64,000 nt of DNA from Candidatus Raymondbacteria bacterium RIFOXYA2_FULL_49_16 (GTDB lineage Bacteria > Fibrobacterota > OXYB2-FULL-49-7 > XYB2-FULL-49-35): positions 43,864 through 107,863 of the forward strand of contig MFYT01000018.1 of assembly GCA_001789205.1 (NCBI GenBank), in the 5' to 3' direction. The notes under the pieces were generated by a model, which did no database searches, was not told the DNA's origin, and saw only the letters and a program-made list of their open reading frames with translations. Position 1 is the first letter of the stretch. Every line of letters starts with the position of its first letter. This document shows, piece after piece, positions 19,733-28,679 of this stretch. The translations under genes and the position numbers were made by a program.

Positions 19733-19828
19733 CTGACCTCACCCCCGAGGGTGTTTAATAAAGGCATTTCCCCTCTCCCATCTGGGAGAGGGGCGTTTTG
19801 TCAACTATCACCTTCGGGGTGAGGTCAG
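19733..19828. repeat. Nested inverted repeat overlapping the wzi-like gene end
   Basis: CTGACCTCACCCCCGAGGG (19733-19751) pairs with CCTTCGGGGTGAGGTCAG (19811-19828). Inside lies a 10-bp perfect hairpin CCCCTCTCCC/GGGAGAGGGG (19770-19793). The right arm encodes the last residues (LTSPRR) of the neighbouring barrel protein. It may stop transcription from either side. Confidence 0.65.
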
Positions 19829-21346
19829 AGCAAACAGCGTAGACCGCGTATTCCACTGAAGTAATCTATCAAAATAATACTGCAAACCTACCTGCCAGAC
19901 AACACCTGAATTATCGTTATCCAGGACATTTGATTTATTCACGAACCAGTGGTAACCAACATTTCCTGAGATGGAAAACCCATTGAAATGAATAAAACCA
20001 GCTTCGCCAACAAGAGTGTGTTCAGAACATACAACCCCATGCGGTATTGCCTCATCAGCCTTTCCATGCGCATCCCAAATCCCATAGACTGAATTGAGAT
20101 CGCCGCGACGTACCAGAGAATACCGCAGTCCTGAATTCAGGTGGCGCTTCCAGCGTTTGGCAATATTCACCTGCAATGCCTCTGCATCAGGCCCTATCTC
20201 ATGGCCAATGACACCGCCATGCAGATTGGCAATATAATACACTGGAAACCCGCCGCTGTTCTTATACACGTAAGAATTTGCACGATAGTACTCGAATCCA
20301 GCGTCCATGCCTTTATATAAGTTCGGGCAATCAAGGCCCACAAGCCAGGCTATCGCATTCTGCGTTGTCCGAGAACGGGTATCCCTGTCGACCTGAAAAT
20401 CATCAGCTAAAAACTCAAAATAGAGTCTGTATTTATTTCGTATGTTCCATTCGCCGTCAGCGCCCACAAGAAGGTTCTCTGTCTTGTTCTTAAGTGCAAA
20501 CCCAAAAGTCCCGAAGTAATAAATGAATGACGGAATAACATAATGCATTTCAAAGTTCCGGCCCGCTCCTGCGTACACCACGGACTGATTAAGTGCAATA
20601 TACAGATTCTTTTTCAGACTTATTACCAGGCGAGATGCTGAAAAATAGCGGCTTGTAACAGAGTCCGTAGGCGTAAGGCGCGAAGAGAGAGTATATCCCT
20701 TTAAAAAACCGAAATTGCCCCACAGAAGAACCTGATTCAGCGGCGGCATGTGGTCGCCAAGCATAAGATTGCCAGACATGCCCGGCCCCCATTTTACCTG
20801 GTTTCTACCTGCCAGCAGGCCCCATTTGTCTCCGTGGTACTGGAGATATGCCTGTGGCATATCAGCAGCCATCTTCTTGTTGTATTTCCGCTCAAGATGG
20901 TCGTACCGGTCTTTCTCATTGGTTGCATCAACAGCAACCCGATTCACGAGCGAAAACCGTTTATACGTATATGCTGCGCCAACATGGAGCCGGGAATGGT
21001 ATGAGAAGGTATCTGCGCTACTTGCGACTGCCTTAAGGTGCGCATCCAGTAGCAAGTTGTTCTCTTGACTACCCTTGGATGCCTTATCTAGATAGGCCAT
21101 AGCATCCTGATAATACAAGAATTGGACCGGAGAAAAATTTGTCGGATTAATGCGCTTCAGTTCATCGTTCACAACCCGCAGATCATACGGTTTGACCTGT
21201 CTCTGCAGACCCGGTAAAAAACCGCTATTCGAGAGATAATCTACGGATTCGTAGACAGGATGATCAAGGGGAATGGTGATTCCTTCTACTACGACCGCCA
21301 TGATGACTAAAAGCCCAAAAATATACGTAATAAGAGACGTCCTCAT
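19808..21346 (-). CDS. Wzi-like capsule assembly outer membrane barrel
   Basis: The 512-residue protein has a signal peptide (MRTSLITYIFGLLVIMAVVVEG) and a long beta-strand-rich body. The segment HGDKWGLLAGRNQVKWGPGM followed by LMLGDHMPPLNQVLL is typical of the Cap_assemb_Wzi family, which helps attach capsule at the cell surface. The ATG at 21346 (GGAGGG upstream) is chosen over an earlier in-frame start because the signal peptide begins there. It lies a few kb from the polysaccharide locus. The C-terminal residues derive from a repeat, so the true ancestral end may have been different. Confidence 0.78.
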   Translation of the reverse strand: MRTSLITYIFGLLVIMAVVVEGITIPLDHPVYESVDYLSNSGFLPGLQRQVKPYDLRVVNDELKRINPTNFSPVQFLYYQDAMAYLDKASKGSQENNLLLDAHLKAVASSADTFSYHSRLHVGAAYTYKRFSLVNRVAVDATNEKDRYDHLERKYNKKMAADMPQAYLQYHGDKWGLLAGRNQVKWGPGMSGNLMLGDHMPPLNQVLLWGNFGFLKGYTLSSRLTPTDSVTSRYFSASRLVISLKKNLYIALNQSVVYAGAGRNFEMHYVIPSFIYYFGTFGFALKNKTENLLVGADGEWNIRNKYRLYFEFLADDFQVDRDTRSRTTQNAIAWLVGLDCPNLYKGMDAGFEYYRANSYVYKNSGGFPVYYIANLHGGVIGHEIGPDAEALQVNIAKRWKRHLNSGLRYSLVRRGDLNSVYGIWDAHGKADEAIPHGVVCSEHTLVGEAGFIHFNGFSISGNVGYHWFVNKSNVLDNDNSGVVWQVGLQYYFDRLLQWNTRSTLFALTSPRR

Positions 21347-21380
21347 TTTTAAGTTACCCTCCCAAATATTACTACAATTC

Positions 21381-22655
21381 CTATAATTGGAGCAACAACC
21401 ATTCCCATACAGGAAGAACACTGATAGTCCTTCCGGCAACATGCCTGCTTTCCTTCTGCGACATGGTCAGGATTGTCCCTGATCCCAGATTATATGCAGT
21501 AAGCGCGCCCAGAAGACCGTTGATCTCCCGTTTTTCATTTTGGGAGTTCAGTTCATAGCACACCTGGTAGACCACTGAAACCTTTTTCCCGGTTTTAATG
21601 ATAAAATCGCATTCGTTAAGATAATTATCCCAGTAAAAAAGCTCGGTATCCTTGTTCGCACAACGGCGCTTAAGTTCAACGGCAACCAGATTTTCCAGAA
21701 GCCGGCCCTTGTTCTCGGAAAAATTAAAAGCGAGCGCCTCAATGAACCCGTTGTCAATAGTATATATTTTCTTGAAGGACGACAACTGCTCTTTCAGCTT
21801 ATAGGAAAACTTGTTGATGCTGAAAACAAGGTACGTATTCTGAATATACGCAAGATAATCCTGGATTGTATGATAGCTCTTTACTTTGAATTGTTTCGCA
21901 ATCTTGTTCGTTGATATCTTTGTCGCAAAACCCGTTATCAGGGTCAATGCCATTTCTTCAAGAACGGTCGGATACCCGATTTTATACCTGCCTAATATAT
22001 CCTTTGTAATAATGGAGGAAAAGAGAGAGCGGAGATGCGGTTTGCCGAATTTATAATATTCAAATATTCCGCCAAACCTAAGATACTCGGCAAATAGGGC
22101 CTCTATAGCGGCTCTTTTCCGGGTTGAATGAATATCATTGGGCGACACCTTGAACGATTTATAGAGAATAAATTCACTAAAACTCATGGGAAAAAGAGAG
22201 AAAGGGACAAACCGGCCGGTCAGATGGCTGGCCATTTCAGAGCTTAACAGATTTGCATTTGAGCCGGTGACAATTATTTTATGTCCCTGCCGCAGACGGC
22301 TGATAAACAGTTCCCACCCATGGATATTCTGAATTTCGTCAAACAACAGGTATTCGGGGTCACCATAAAGCTCATAAAAACATTCCAGAATTTGATTGAA
22401 ATCCTCAGATGAGAAGCCAAGAAGCCTTTCATCGTCAAAGTTAATGAATGCGTAACGCCTCTCTGCGGCCAGTATATGGGAAAAAAAAGATTTGCCCGTA
22501 CGCCGTGGGCCGCTGACAAGCAGGATATTTGGATGGGACAACAGCTTCCGGCACTGGGGTATGCCTTCCCGGGAAACAGGTTTTTCAGCCCGGAATAATT
22601 GTTCAAGGTCTTCCCTCTGATCAACGATTATACGTTTTAAGGTGTCCTTGGTCAT
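21381..22655 (-). CDS. AAA+ ATPase with DUF4143
   Basis: A 424-residue ATPase. The Walker A is GPRRTGKSF near 50-58 and the Walker B is YLLFDEIQNI near 105; TGSNANLLSSEM is the usual sensor-1 stretch. The C-terminal half is the DUF4143 region with a nuclease-like pattern (ENLVAVELKRR, WDNYLNECDFII). Proteins of this family are common in bacterial and archaeal accessory islands; their role is not settled. The ATG at 22655 is preferred to the TTG two codons earlier. It diverges from the MNT/HEPN pair across a strong palindromic region. Confidence 0.82.
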   Translation of the reverse strand: MTKDTLKRIIVDQREDLEQLFRAEKPVSREGIPQCRKLLSHPNILLVSGPRRTGKSFFSHILAAERRYAFINFDDERLLGFSSEDFNQILECFYELYGDPEYLLFDEIQNIHGWELFISRLRQGHKIIVTGSNANLLSSEMASHLTGRFVPFSLFPMSFSEFILYKSFKVSPNDIHSTRKRAAIEALFAEYLRFGGIFEYYKFGKPHLRSLFSSIITKDILGRYKIGYPTVLEEMALTLITGFATKISTNKIAKQFKVKSYHTIQDYLAYIQNTYLVFSINKFSYKLKEQLSSFKKIYTIDNGFIEALAFNFSENKGRLLENLVAVELKRRCANKDTELFYWDNYLNECDFIIKTGKKVSVVYQVCYELNSQNEKREINGLLGALTAYNLGSGTILTMSQKESRHVAGRTISVLPVWEWLLLQL

Positions 22656-22667
22656 CAGCAATAATAT

Positions 22668-22716
22668 ATAATATTAGCGATTAAAACGCTAATATTATAA
22701 CAATATTAGCGTTTTA
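22668..22716. promoter_or_regulatory. Overlapping palindromes between the ATPase and MNT/HEPN genes
   Basis: ATAATATTAGCG (22668-22679) and CGCTAATATTAT (22687-22698) are a perfect 12-bp inverted repeat with 7 bases between. The right half also pairs, as TAAAACGCTAATATT (22682-22696), with AATATTAGCGTTTTA (22702-22716), a perfect 15-bp repeat. Three half-sites thus alternate in orientation in the intergenic promoter region. Confidence 0.7.
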
Positions 22717-22832
22717 CTTATATTAAAGTGATCAATGAGGCAAGGGTCTGTCATTGCACATCGAAATTAAGGAGCTTCATAAAAAGTTGCTTTTCTTTTC
22801 ATCCATATTCTATATCTTCCCTGGCGGATATC

Positions 22833-23189
22833 ATGGAAACAACCATAAAACCAGGCCGCATCCCTGCCTGGAAACCAGTCAATGACGGCCTGGACAGTCA
22901 ATATCGAAAAGCCTGGAAAACGGCCTTCAGCGCCGTAAAAACCCTGCGCAAGCGTTTTAAAACCGGCGAAATCAGGATAGGCGGATCGCTCCTGAAACGC
23001 GACCGTTTTTATGAGGGTTCTGATATAGACATCATTGTGCCTGAATTCACCATGTCAAATAAAATGGACGCGGAAAAGATGCTTGATGGCCTGTTCCCCC
23101 CCCCTACTATCGACATTGTGCCTCTTAAAAGCATGCCACCAGCCAAAGCAGCCTATTTTCTGGAAAGGAGTGTTCCCATTGAGTCCTGA
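22833..23189 (+). CDS. MNT-type nucleotidyltransferase (antitoxin of a MNT/HEPN pair)
   Basis: A 118-residue minimal nucleotidyltransferase. The signature is IGGSLLKRDRFYEGSDIDIIV: the GS motif and the metal-binding DID. In MntA/HepT systems this protein AMPylates and silences the HEPN toxin. The ATG at 22833 follows GGCGG; a GTG at 22728 would add 35 unlikely residues. It overlaps the HEPN gene by 11 bases. Confidence 0.75.
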   Translation: METTIKPGRIPAWKPVNDGLDSQYRKAWKTAFSAVKTLRKRFKTGEIRIGGSLLKRDRFYEGSDIDIIVPEFTMSNKMDAEKMLDGLFPPPTIDIVPLKSMPPAKAAYFLERSVPIES

Positions 23190-23679
23190 AAGAAAAAACA
23201 AGACCGCGTACCTGGCCCTAAACGCTTTTCTCGAACAGGAGAAGCAAATAATCGCTCAAAATCTGCAAGGCCTGCGCGATCTACTGAAGAAAAAAAGTTC
23301 CCTGTTGTCGGGGCATGAGTTACGGGCCGAGGCGCTTTATATTCATGACTTTTATAATTCAGTCGAAAATATCTTTAAAAACATTGCTGAAGAGACGGGC
23401 GGCGGCGTTCCTAAAAATGAAGCATGGCATAAAAACCTTCTGCTTGAAATGCATACCGCAATACCAGGAGAACGCGGAAAAATCCTTTCAGACAATACAT
23501 TCCGCGCTCTTGACGAAATTCTTCGCTTCCGGCACTTGGTCCGCAATAGTTATGGAATTTTCCTTGAAAAACAGCGCACAAGAGCTGTATCCAGGCTTGT
23601 CCTAAGAAGCGTAAGACCGTTTTTAAAGGAAATCGGGGACTATATCGTTTCTCTTGCCGCGAATAAAGGCAAAGCCTGA
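23179..23679 (+). CDS. HEPN-domain protein (HepT-like toxin)
   Basis: A 166-residue all-helical protein. The motif LRFRHLVRNSYGIFLE near residues 115-130 resembles the conserved Arg-His core and downstream Tyr of HepT-like HEPN proteins, RNases that are toxins of MNT/HEPN pairs. The start is a TTG at 23179 with AAAGGAG eight bases upstream, overlapping the MNT stop, so the two are coupled. The longer frame reading back to 23035 runs through the MNT gene and is rejected. Confidence 0.72.
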   Translation: MSPERKNKTAYLALNAFLEQEKQIIAQNLQGLRDLLKKKSSLLSGHELRAEALYIHDFYNSVENIFKNIAEETGGGVPKNEAWHKNLLLEMHTAIPGERGKILSDNTFRALDEILRFRHLVRNSYGIFLEKQRTRAVSRLVLRSVRPFLKEIGDYIVSLAANKGKA

Positions 23680-23707
23680 GAAAGCTAACAATTGAAGTTA
23701 TTACTGC

Positions 23708-24226
23708 TTATTTTATGTCATCTGGCGAATAGAGCACTATCCCGGTTACACCTGAAAATCCTTTGTCCGCTGATGCTATAGAATGTATCCGTAATCGTTC
23801 AGCCACGGCAACAATCAGCGCATCATTGGTTAGCAATCCAGCCTGGCTTTGGATGGCCAGAGCAGCGATGAAATCCTCCTGAATAACAGGTTCTGTTTGG
23901 ATACCCAGGCCAAGTATATCCCGGACCAACTCCTTATATCGTGATAATGCTCTCACACGGTCTGGCATTGCGGACAACTGATGGGCAGGATTTGGGCCTT
24001 TTATCCATTGGTAATCCCGCGCTTCGGCCATCATCAATTGATGCATGACCTCGGCCAGGACATGACAGGGCATGATGCCTGCCACCTCTCCCTGTGCGCA
24101 ACGGGCAAGGAATTGTTCGCATTGAGGCGATCCTCCATTGATCGCATATATGCAGATATTGGCATCTACTAAAACAATGTCGGATTTTGGAACATGGTCG
24201 AGGTTTTGGCAGGGCTTACTGCTCAT
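23708..24226 (-). CDS. PIN-domain toxin (VapC-like)
   Basis: A 172-residue PIN-domain RNase. The acidic residues of the fold are visible: VDANICIYAI, VLAEVMHQ, LTNDALIVAVA, and ASADKGFSG. The ATG at 24226 overlaps the antitoxin stop by 11 bases. In this family the toxin cuts tRNA or rRNA, and the partner upstream is a CopG-type antitoxin. Confidence 0.82.
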   Translation of the reverse strand: MSSKPCQNLDHVPKSDIVLVDANICIYAINGGSPQCEQFLARCAQGEVAGIMPCHVLAEVMHQLMMAEARDYQWIKGPNPAHQLSAMPDRVRALSRYKELVRDILGLGIQTEPVIQEDFIAALAIQSQAGLLTNDALIVAVAERLRIHSIASADKGFSGVTGIVLYSPDDIK

Positions 24227-24464
24227 AAAAGTCCTCTTCCATGATCTCGTTCCATGCATCGCGCGGAATATTGAATGGCCTGGAGCAAAGTCTTTTTAAA
24301 GCAGCTAACCTTAGTTCTTGTTTGCTGCCTGCACCGCCACTGTGAAGATATGTTACTATGGCCTCCTGGACAATATTGCTGATTGGTCTTCCCCGTTTGG
24401 CAGAAAATTCCTTGAGTTCCTGCACAACATTACCTTCCAGGATAGTACCTATTTTTATTTTCAC
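24216..24464 (-). CDS. CopG/ribbon-helix-helix antitoxin
   Basis: An 82-residue protein with an RHH-like N-terminal part (VKIKIGTILEGNVVQELKEF, then GRPISNIVQEAIVTYL). The start is GTG at 24464 with GGAGG five bases upstream; a longer frame to 24536 would enter the operator region. It is upstream of and overlaps the PIN toxin. An inverted repeat ACTATA-AA-TATAGT (24513-24526) lies upstream. Confidence 0.75.
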   Translation of the reverse strand: MKIKIGTILEGNVVQELKEFSAKRGRPISNIVQEAIVTYLHSGGAGSKQELRLAALKRLCSRPFNIPRDAWNEIMEEDFYEQ

Positions 24465-24512
24465 AAGAGCCTCCAGGTTTGCGAATCCCTTCTTAACCCT
24501 GATATAACAACA

Positions 24513-24526
24513 ACTATAAATATAGT
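24513..24526 (-). promoter_or_regulatory. Operator-like palindrome upstream of the PIN/CopG module
   Basis: ACTATA-AA-TATAGT, a 6-bp inverted repeat about 50 bases before the antitoxin start. Similar in style to the ACTATTA repeats of the RelE module but not the same sequence. The stretch 24527-24719 beyond it has one further 8-bp repeat (ATTCAAGA at 24553 with TCTTGAAT at 24574) and no gene. Confidence 0.45.
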
Positions 24527-24719
24527 CAATAAGCATAGAGAAATCAATATGTATTCAAGAAATATAGATACTATCTTGAATTTATTATATCTCAATCAAA
24601 TTCAACACTTTGTAGCAGGCTTAATAATTATTTATCGAGTAACAGCGATCAAACCAGCGCCCATCTCAAATCTTGCTCAGCCTTTCAAGCGCTACAATTG
24701 TTCGTTTCTATAAATGATG

Positions 24720-25841
24720 CTATATTCGCGTCTCAGTTTTGGTGATCGGGCCTTCTAATTTCTCCAGAACTGCCACAATCCTCTCTCCTGCCTTCCCATC
24801 CCAACCCTTTGGAATTTTCCCTTTCTTCCATTTTCCTCTAAGAATCCTATCAACAGCATTCAATATCCTGCGGGGAGAATTCCCTACCACTTCATTGGTT
24901 CCGATTTTAGCCGTAATCGGCCGTTCTGTATTGTTTCGCATGGTTATACAGGGCACACCCAGAACAGTAGTCTCTTCCTGAAGTCCGCCAGAATCAGTAA
25001 GTACAAAACGTGCATCTTTATTCAGTTTGAGCATGGTATGGTAATCAAGAGGCTCAAGAAGAATGAAGTTTTTCATCGCCTTTATTCGCTTCATCAGTCC
25101 GAAAGTCTTGAACATTTTCACTGTCCGAGGATGCGCTGGAAAAACCATGGGGATCTTTTTTTGAATTACATCAAATGCGTTCACCAGACCAGTAAGGACC
25201 TTTTTATCGTCAACATTTGACGGCCGGTGCATGGTCATGGAACAATAATTACTTTTTTTCAGTCCCAGCCGTTTCAGAACATCTATTGTATCTGCCTTAG
25301 AGAGATTCGACTTAAGCGTGTCGATCATTACATTGCCGGTAAAATATATCGCTGTCTTCTTTACGCCTTCTTTTACAAGATTCTTCTTTGCCGCAGGATC
25401 AGTAATGAAGTAATAATCACAGATGGAATCCGTTACCATTCTATTGATCTCTTCAGGCATGGAACGGTCTCCGCTGCGCAGTCCAGCCTCAACATGCGCC
25501 ACCTTCACCTGCATCTTCTTCGCCACGATTGCACAAGCCATGGTGGAGTTCACATCGCCAACCACAAGAACAATGTCAGGTCGTTCCTTTTCGACCACCT
25601 TTTCAAATTCTATCATGATGCGCGCAGTTTGTTCGGCATGCGATCCTGACCCCACCTCAAGATTCACGTCAGGACGAGGTATGCTGAGGGCGTCGAAAAA
25701 TGACTGTGACATTTTTTCATCATAATGCTGTCCGGTATGAACGAGATATGGCTTAATTATCCTGGACCGCTTCATGGCCGTCATGATAGGGGCAATTTTC
25801 ATAAAATTGGGACGGGCGCCGCAAACGTTGATAATGGTCAT
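24720..25841 (-). CDS. wecB: UDP-N-acetylglucosamine 2-epimerase (non-hydrolysing)
   Basis: Interconverts UDP-GlcNAc and UDP-ManNAc, giving a sugar donor for surface polysaccharide. The 373 residues start with NVCGARPNFMKIAPIM and show VVGDVNSTMAC, VEAGLRSGDRSMPEEINR, TMHRPSNVD and LTDSGGLQEE, all family hallmarks. The ATG at 25841 forms an ATGA overlap with the upstream gene; four codons earlier is another ATG. It is the last gene of the polysaccharide operon. Confidence 0.95.
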   Translation of the reverse strand: MTIINVCGARPNFMKIAPIMTAMKRSRIIKPYLVHTGQHYDEKMSQSFFDALSIPRPDVNLEVGSGSHAEQTARIMIEFEKVVEKERPDIVLVVGDVNSTMACAIVAKKMQVKVAHVEAGLRSGDRSMPEEINRMVTDSICDYYFITDPAAKKNLVKEGVKKTAIYFTGNVMIDTLKSNLSKADTIDVLKRLGLKKSNYCSMTMHRPSNVDDKKVLTGLVNAFDVIQKKIPMVFPAHPRTVKMFKTFGLMKRIKAMKNFILLEPLDYHTMLKLNKDARFVLTDSGGLQEETTVLGVPCITMRNNTERPITAKIGTNEVVGNSPRRILNAVDRILRGKWKKGKIPKGWDGKAGERIVAVLEKLEGPITKTETRI

Positions 25842-27064
25842 TTTTTTTCGCATCGTTGGTTCTCCAGAATGGTAAGGTACTGTTCAGCCAAGGCGTTCCG
25901 ATTGAAGAATTCCTGAACAAAAAGTCGTCCCTTTTTTCCCAGCATCTCCAATTGAGAAGGATTGTCAGCGAATTGTTTAACGATTTGAATCAGCATGTCC
26001 TCATTTTCAGGTTCAATGATAAATCCCGCTCCAGAGCGGAGTAAAATATCACTGGCTTCTCCCTGAACCCCCATAATGATAGGTTTTTCCATGGCCATTG
26101 CCTCAAACATCTTTGAAGGAATTACGGTTGTAAAAAGATCGGTTTTGCGAAGATGGATAAAACAAATGTCCAGGGCGGACCAAACACGAGGCATCTCTTC
26201 TTTTGGCAATCTTCCGGTAAATATCAGATTAGACAAATCCGCCTCGTTGCTTCTTTGTTCGAGATTCTCACGCCTGGCTCCATCACCGACAACCATCCAT
26301 GTCCAATCTCTGTCCCGGGTTTTCTGGGCTGCCCGGATCATGACCTCCAAGCCGTGCGCCATGCCCACGGTACCGATATACCCGATAATCATGTTTCCTG
26401 AAAGGTGATACTTGTCTTTGAATGCTGCATTGGCAGTCATGGGAACATATCTTTCTACATCCGCCCCATTATAGACGACCGATGTTTTTCCTCTGGCAAC
26501 ACCTTTGGCAACGATATTCTCCCGATAACCTTCACCAACAGCCACAACATGGTCTGCACTATTGTACATCACCTTTTCCAGCGCTTCCAAGAAACGAATG
26601 ACCTTGCCCTTTTTCATTGCACCCACAGTGGTGATTGATTCCGGCCAAATGTCCCGTATTTCCAAAACAAAACAAAACCTCCGGATCTTTTTAATTACGG
26701 CTCCGGCAAATCCACAAAAGAACTGGGGAGAGGTGGCGATCATGATGTCCGGCTTACAAATGAACATGCCAACCGCTATTGCCGCAACCATATAACTCAG
26801 GTAATTGAGAATTCGCCGGAAAGCCCCTTTATTGGGAGCAATAAAAGTCCACAAACGTATGACCTCAATGCCATCCACCATTTCTTTTTGAAAGAGTCGA
26901 TTCCTGTATCCTTTGTACACTATACCATCGGGGCAATTCGGGACACAGGTTACGACCCGGACGCGATGACCCGCAACCACCCACCGTTTCGCGTTTTCGT
27001 ACGTCCGGGAAGCAGGGGCATTCACTTCAGGCGGAAAATAATGTGTTAAAAATATAATCGTCAT
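25838..27064 (-). CDS. GT4 glycosyltransferase, WbuB-like
   Basis: A GT-B fold transferase of 408 residues. The start MTIIFLTHYFPPEVNAPASR and the following domain are typical of WbuB-type enzymes that extend polysaccharide repeat units using UDP-sugars. The C-terminal half has IGYIGTVGMAHGLEVMI and the PSKMFEAMAMEKPI motif. Start and stop codons form ATGA overlaps with the genes on each side. Substrate not determined. Confidence 0.88.
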   Translation of the reverse strand: MTIIFLTHYFPPEVNAPASRTYENAKRWVVAGHRVRVVTCVPNCPDGIVYKGYRNRLFQKEMVDGIEVIRLWTFIAPNKGAFRRILNYLSYMVAAIAVGMFICKPDIMIATSPQFFCGFAGAVIKKIRRFCFVLEIRDIWPESITTVGAMKKGKVIRFLEALEKVMYNSADHVVAVGEGYRENIVAKGVARGKTSVVYNGADVERYVPMTANAAFKDKYHLSGNMIIGYIGTVGMAHGLEVMIRAAQKTRDRDWTWMVVGDGARRENLEQRSNEADLSNLIFTGRLPKEEMPRVWSALDICFIHLRKTDLFTTVIPSKMFEAMAMEKPIIMGVQGEASDILLRSGAGFIIEPENEDMLIQIVKQFADNPSQLEMLGKKGRLFVQEFFNRNALAEQYLTILENQRCEKK

Positions 27065-28656
27065 AGAATATGTATTATATAGCTCATTTCATTGTCTGAA
27101 GTCGTGATCTTAATAATTTTATTTTGAATTTTAATGCCAAACTCAGGACAAAACCATCCTTCCTCCAAAATAGGTTGGTGCGAACAAAGGATTTTAACAG
27201 CAACCCCCGCTCTCTCAATAATAGCCGTCAAACCGTCCAGAACAATATTCGAATCCGGTGCACAATGGATAAAAGAATCCGACTGATGTCTTCTTGATGA
27301 TATAACGCGATCCACTACGGTTATCTGTTTTTCCCGCAATTCTATCCGTCTTTCATGCAGAGGAGCGCCTGAAAAATGGGAAAAGCCATCATGCCTGCCT
27401 TCTAATACAGCGCCATGGGCAACTGGCATAGCAGAAACAGAAATGGGACGTCCACGACGTCCAACTCGATGCGAACGCCACATCTCAGCCTGTTCTCCAT
27501 TATCCACCGTTAAAGCATTATGCGCCGCTGTTGACCTGCAATACGCCCTCATTTGGCCGGGGATGTATTCGTAATTACCGCTATCAACAACAACAGGTTC
27601 TCCGTTTACCCATAAACAATAACTAAATATATCGCAATGCGCATGGGCAAGATTGTCGTCCGGGCCAAGAGGACCGCCGTCCCAGATCATAAGATAGTTC
27701 TGATTCTGATATCGATAGTAACCCGAGGATCCAAGCATATGGAGTCCATCAGATACCAGGAAAGTATCAGAGCAACCCAATACTGCCTGTCCAAAAGTTA
27801 AAAGGGATGATATTTTTGGCGTGGCATCATAACAGGAGTCGTTAAATAACGCAATCTGTCCCTGTACCGACATTATTGACAGCCAACGCATGGCTTTCAT
27901 TACTATACTTTTTAGGAGCATATACATATCGCCTTGATCCTTACGTGGCCAAACATTTAACAACCCAATCATTCGCTGTAAGAGTATGGAATGATACATT
28001 GGCGACCGCTCATAATGGCCCCCATCCGCAAGAAATTGTCCCTGCAGTTCGGACATCAACCAGGCATCGATTCGTCGGGCAATTCCGGAGGGTTTAAGAT
28101 GAAACGAAACCATCTTAAGTGCGATAAGGTTTTCGAGAAGATGGTTGGCACCATGCTGAAACTCAAGATTATTATATAAAAATGCCGCTTGCAGACCCAT
28201 GGAACTTAGAATTTCATCAGAGGGGGATCTCTCCGTATTCTGAAAATACATAATCCAGTTATTAAGTCGAAGTGAAACAGGATACGGTTCCCATCCATTT
28301 CCTGAGAAAGGAGGGTTTTCTCTGATCCATTGTTCAATCCATGCGGTCTGCGCATCCCTAAGCTCATGTATCCAATCAAAATAATGAAGATTGTATAACC
28401 ATAACTTATTAAAAACAGGGCTATTCCAATCTCCGCCGGTAAAAGAAGAAGATCGATTAATGAAACGGAACTGACCGTCAGAATAACGCGGATGATCCAA
28501 GCCATCCAGACCAATGGATGCCTTAACTGAACAGGGGTACCAGTCTAATGATAAAGGGGAGAATCGGGTGCGAGCCCCAACCATCCTTAAAAGACGATAA
28601 GCGATTTGCCGAATTGTTAGAAAACGGACCGCAAAAAACGTTTGAACAAGAGTCAT
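27061..28656 (-). CDS. Heparinase II/III-like alginate lyase-type protein
   Basis: The 531-residue protein has the alpha/alpha-toroid then beta-sandwich layout of heparinase II/III-like proteins. HGANHLLENLIAL, and in the second half DDNLAHAHCDIFSYCLWVNGEPVVVDSGNYEY and STAAHNALTVDNGEQAEMW, are conserved in the family. No signal peptide is seen, so the enzyme may act in the cytoplasm or be exported by another route. Such genes sit in many polysaccharide loci next to a two-domain dehydrogenase. The start is uncertain; a GTG lies 5 codons upstream. Confidence 0.85.
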   Translation of the reverse strand: MTLVQTFFAVRFLTIRQIAYRLLRMVGARTRFSPLSLDWYPCSVKASIGLDGLDHPRYSDGQFRFINRSSSFTGGDWNSPVFNKLWLYNLHYFDWIHELRDAQTAWIEQWIRENPPFSGNGWEPYPVSLRLNNWIMYFQNTERSPSDEILSSMGLQAAFLYNNLEFQHGANHLLENLIALKMVSFHLKPSGIARRIDAWLMSELQGQFLADGGHYERSPMYHSILLQRMIGLLNVWPRKDQGDMYMLLKSIVMKAMRWLSIMSVQGQIALFNDSCYDATPKISSLLTFGQAVLGCSDTFLVSDGLHMLGSSGYYRYQNQNYLMIWDGGPLGPDDNLAHAHCDIFSYCLWVNGEPVVVDSGNYEYIPGQMRAYCRSTAAHNALTVDNGEQAEMWRSHRVGRRGRPISVSAMPVAHGAVLEGRHDGFSHFSGAPLHERRIELREKQITVVDRVISSRRHQSDSFIHCAPDSNIVLDGLTAIIERAGVAVKILCSHQPILEEGWFCPEFGIKIQNKIIKITTSDNEMSYIIHIL

Positions 28657-28679
28657 AATAACGGAAGGCACTCCTCTTT

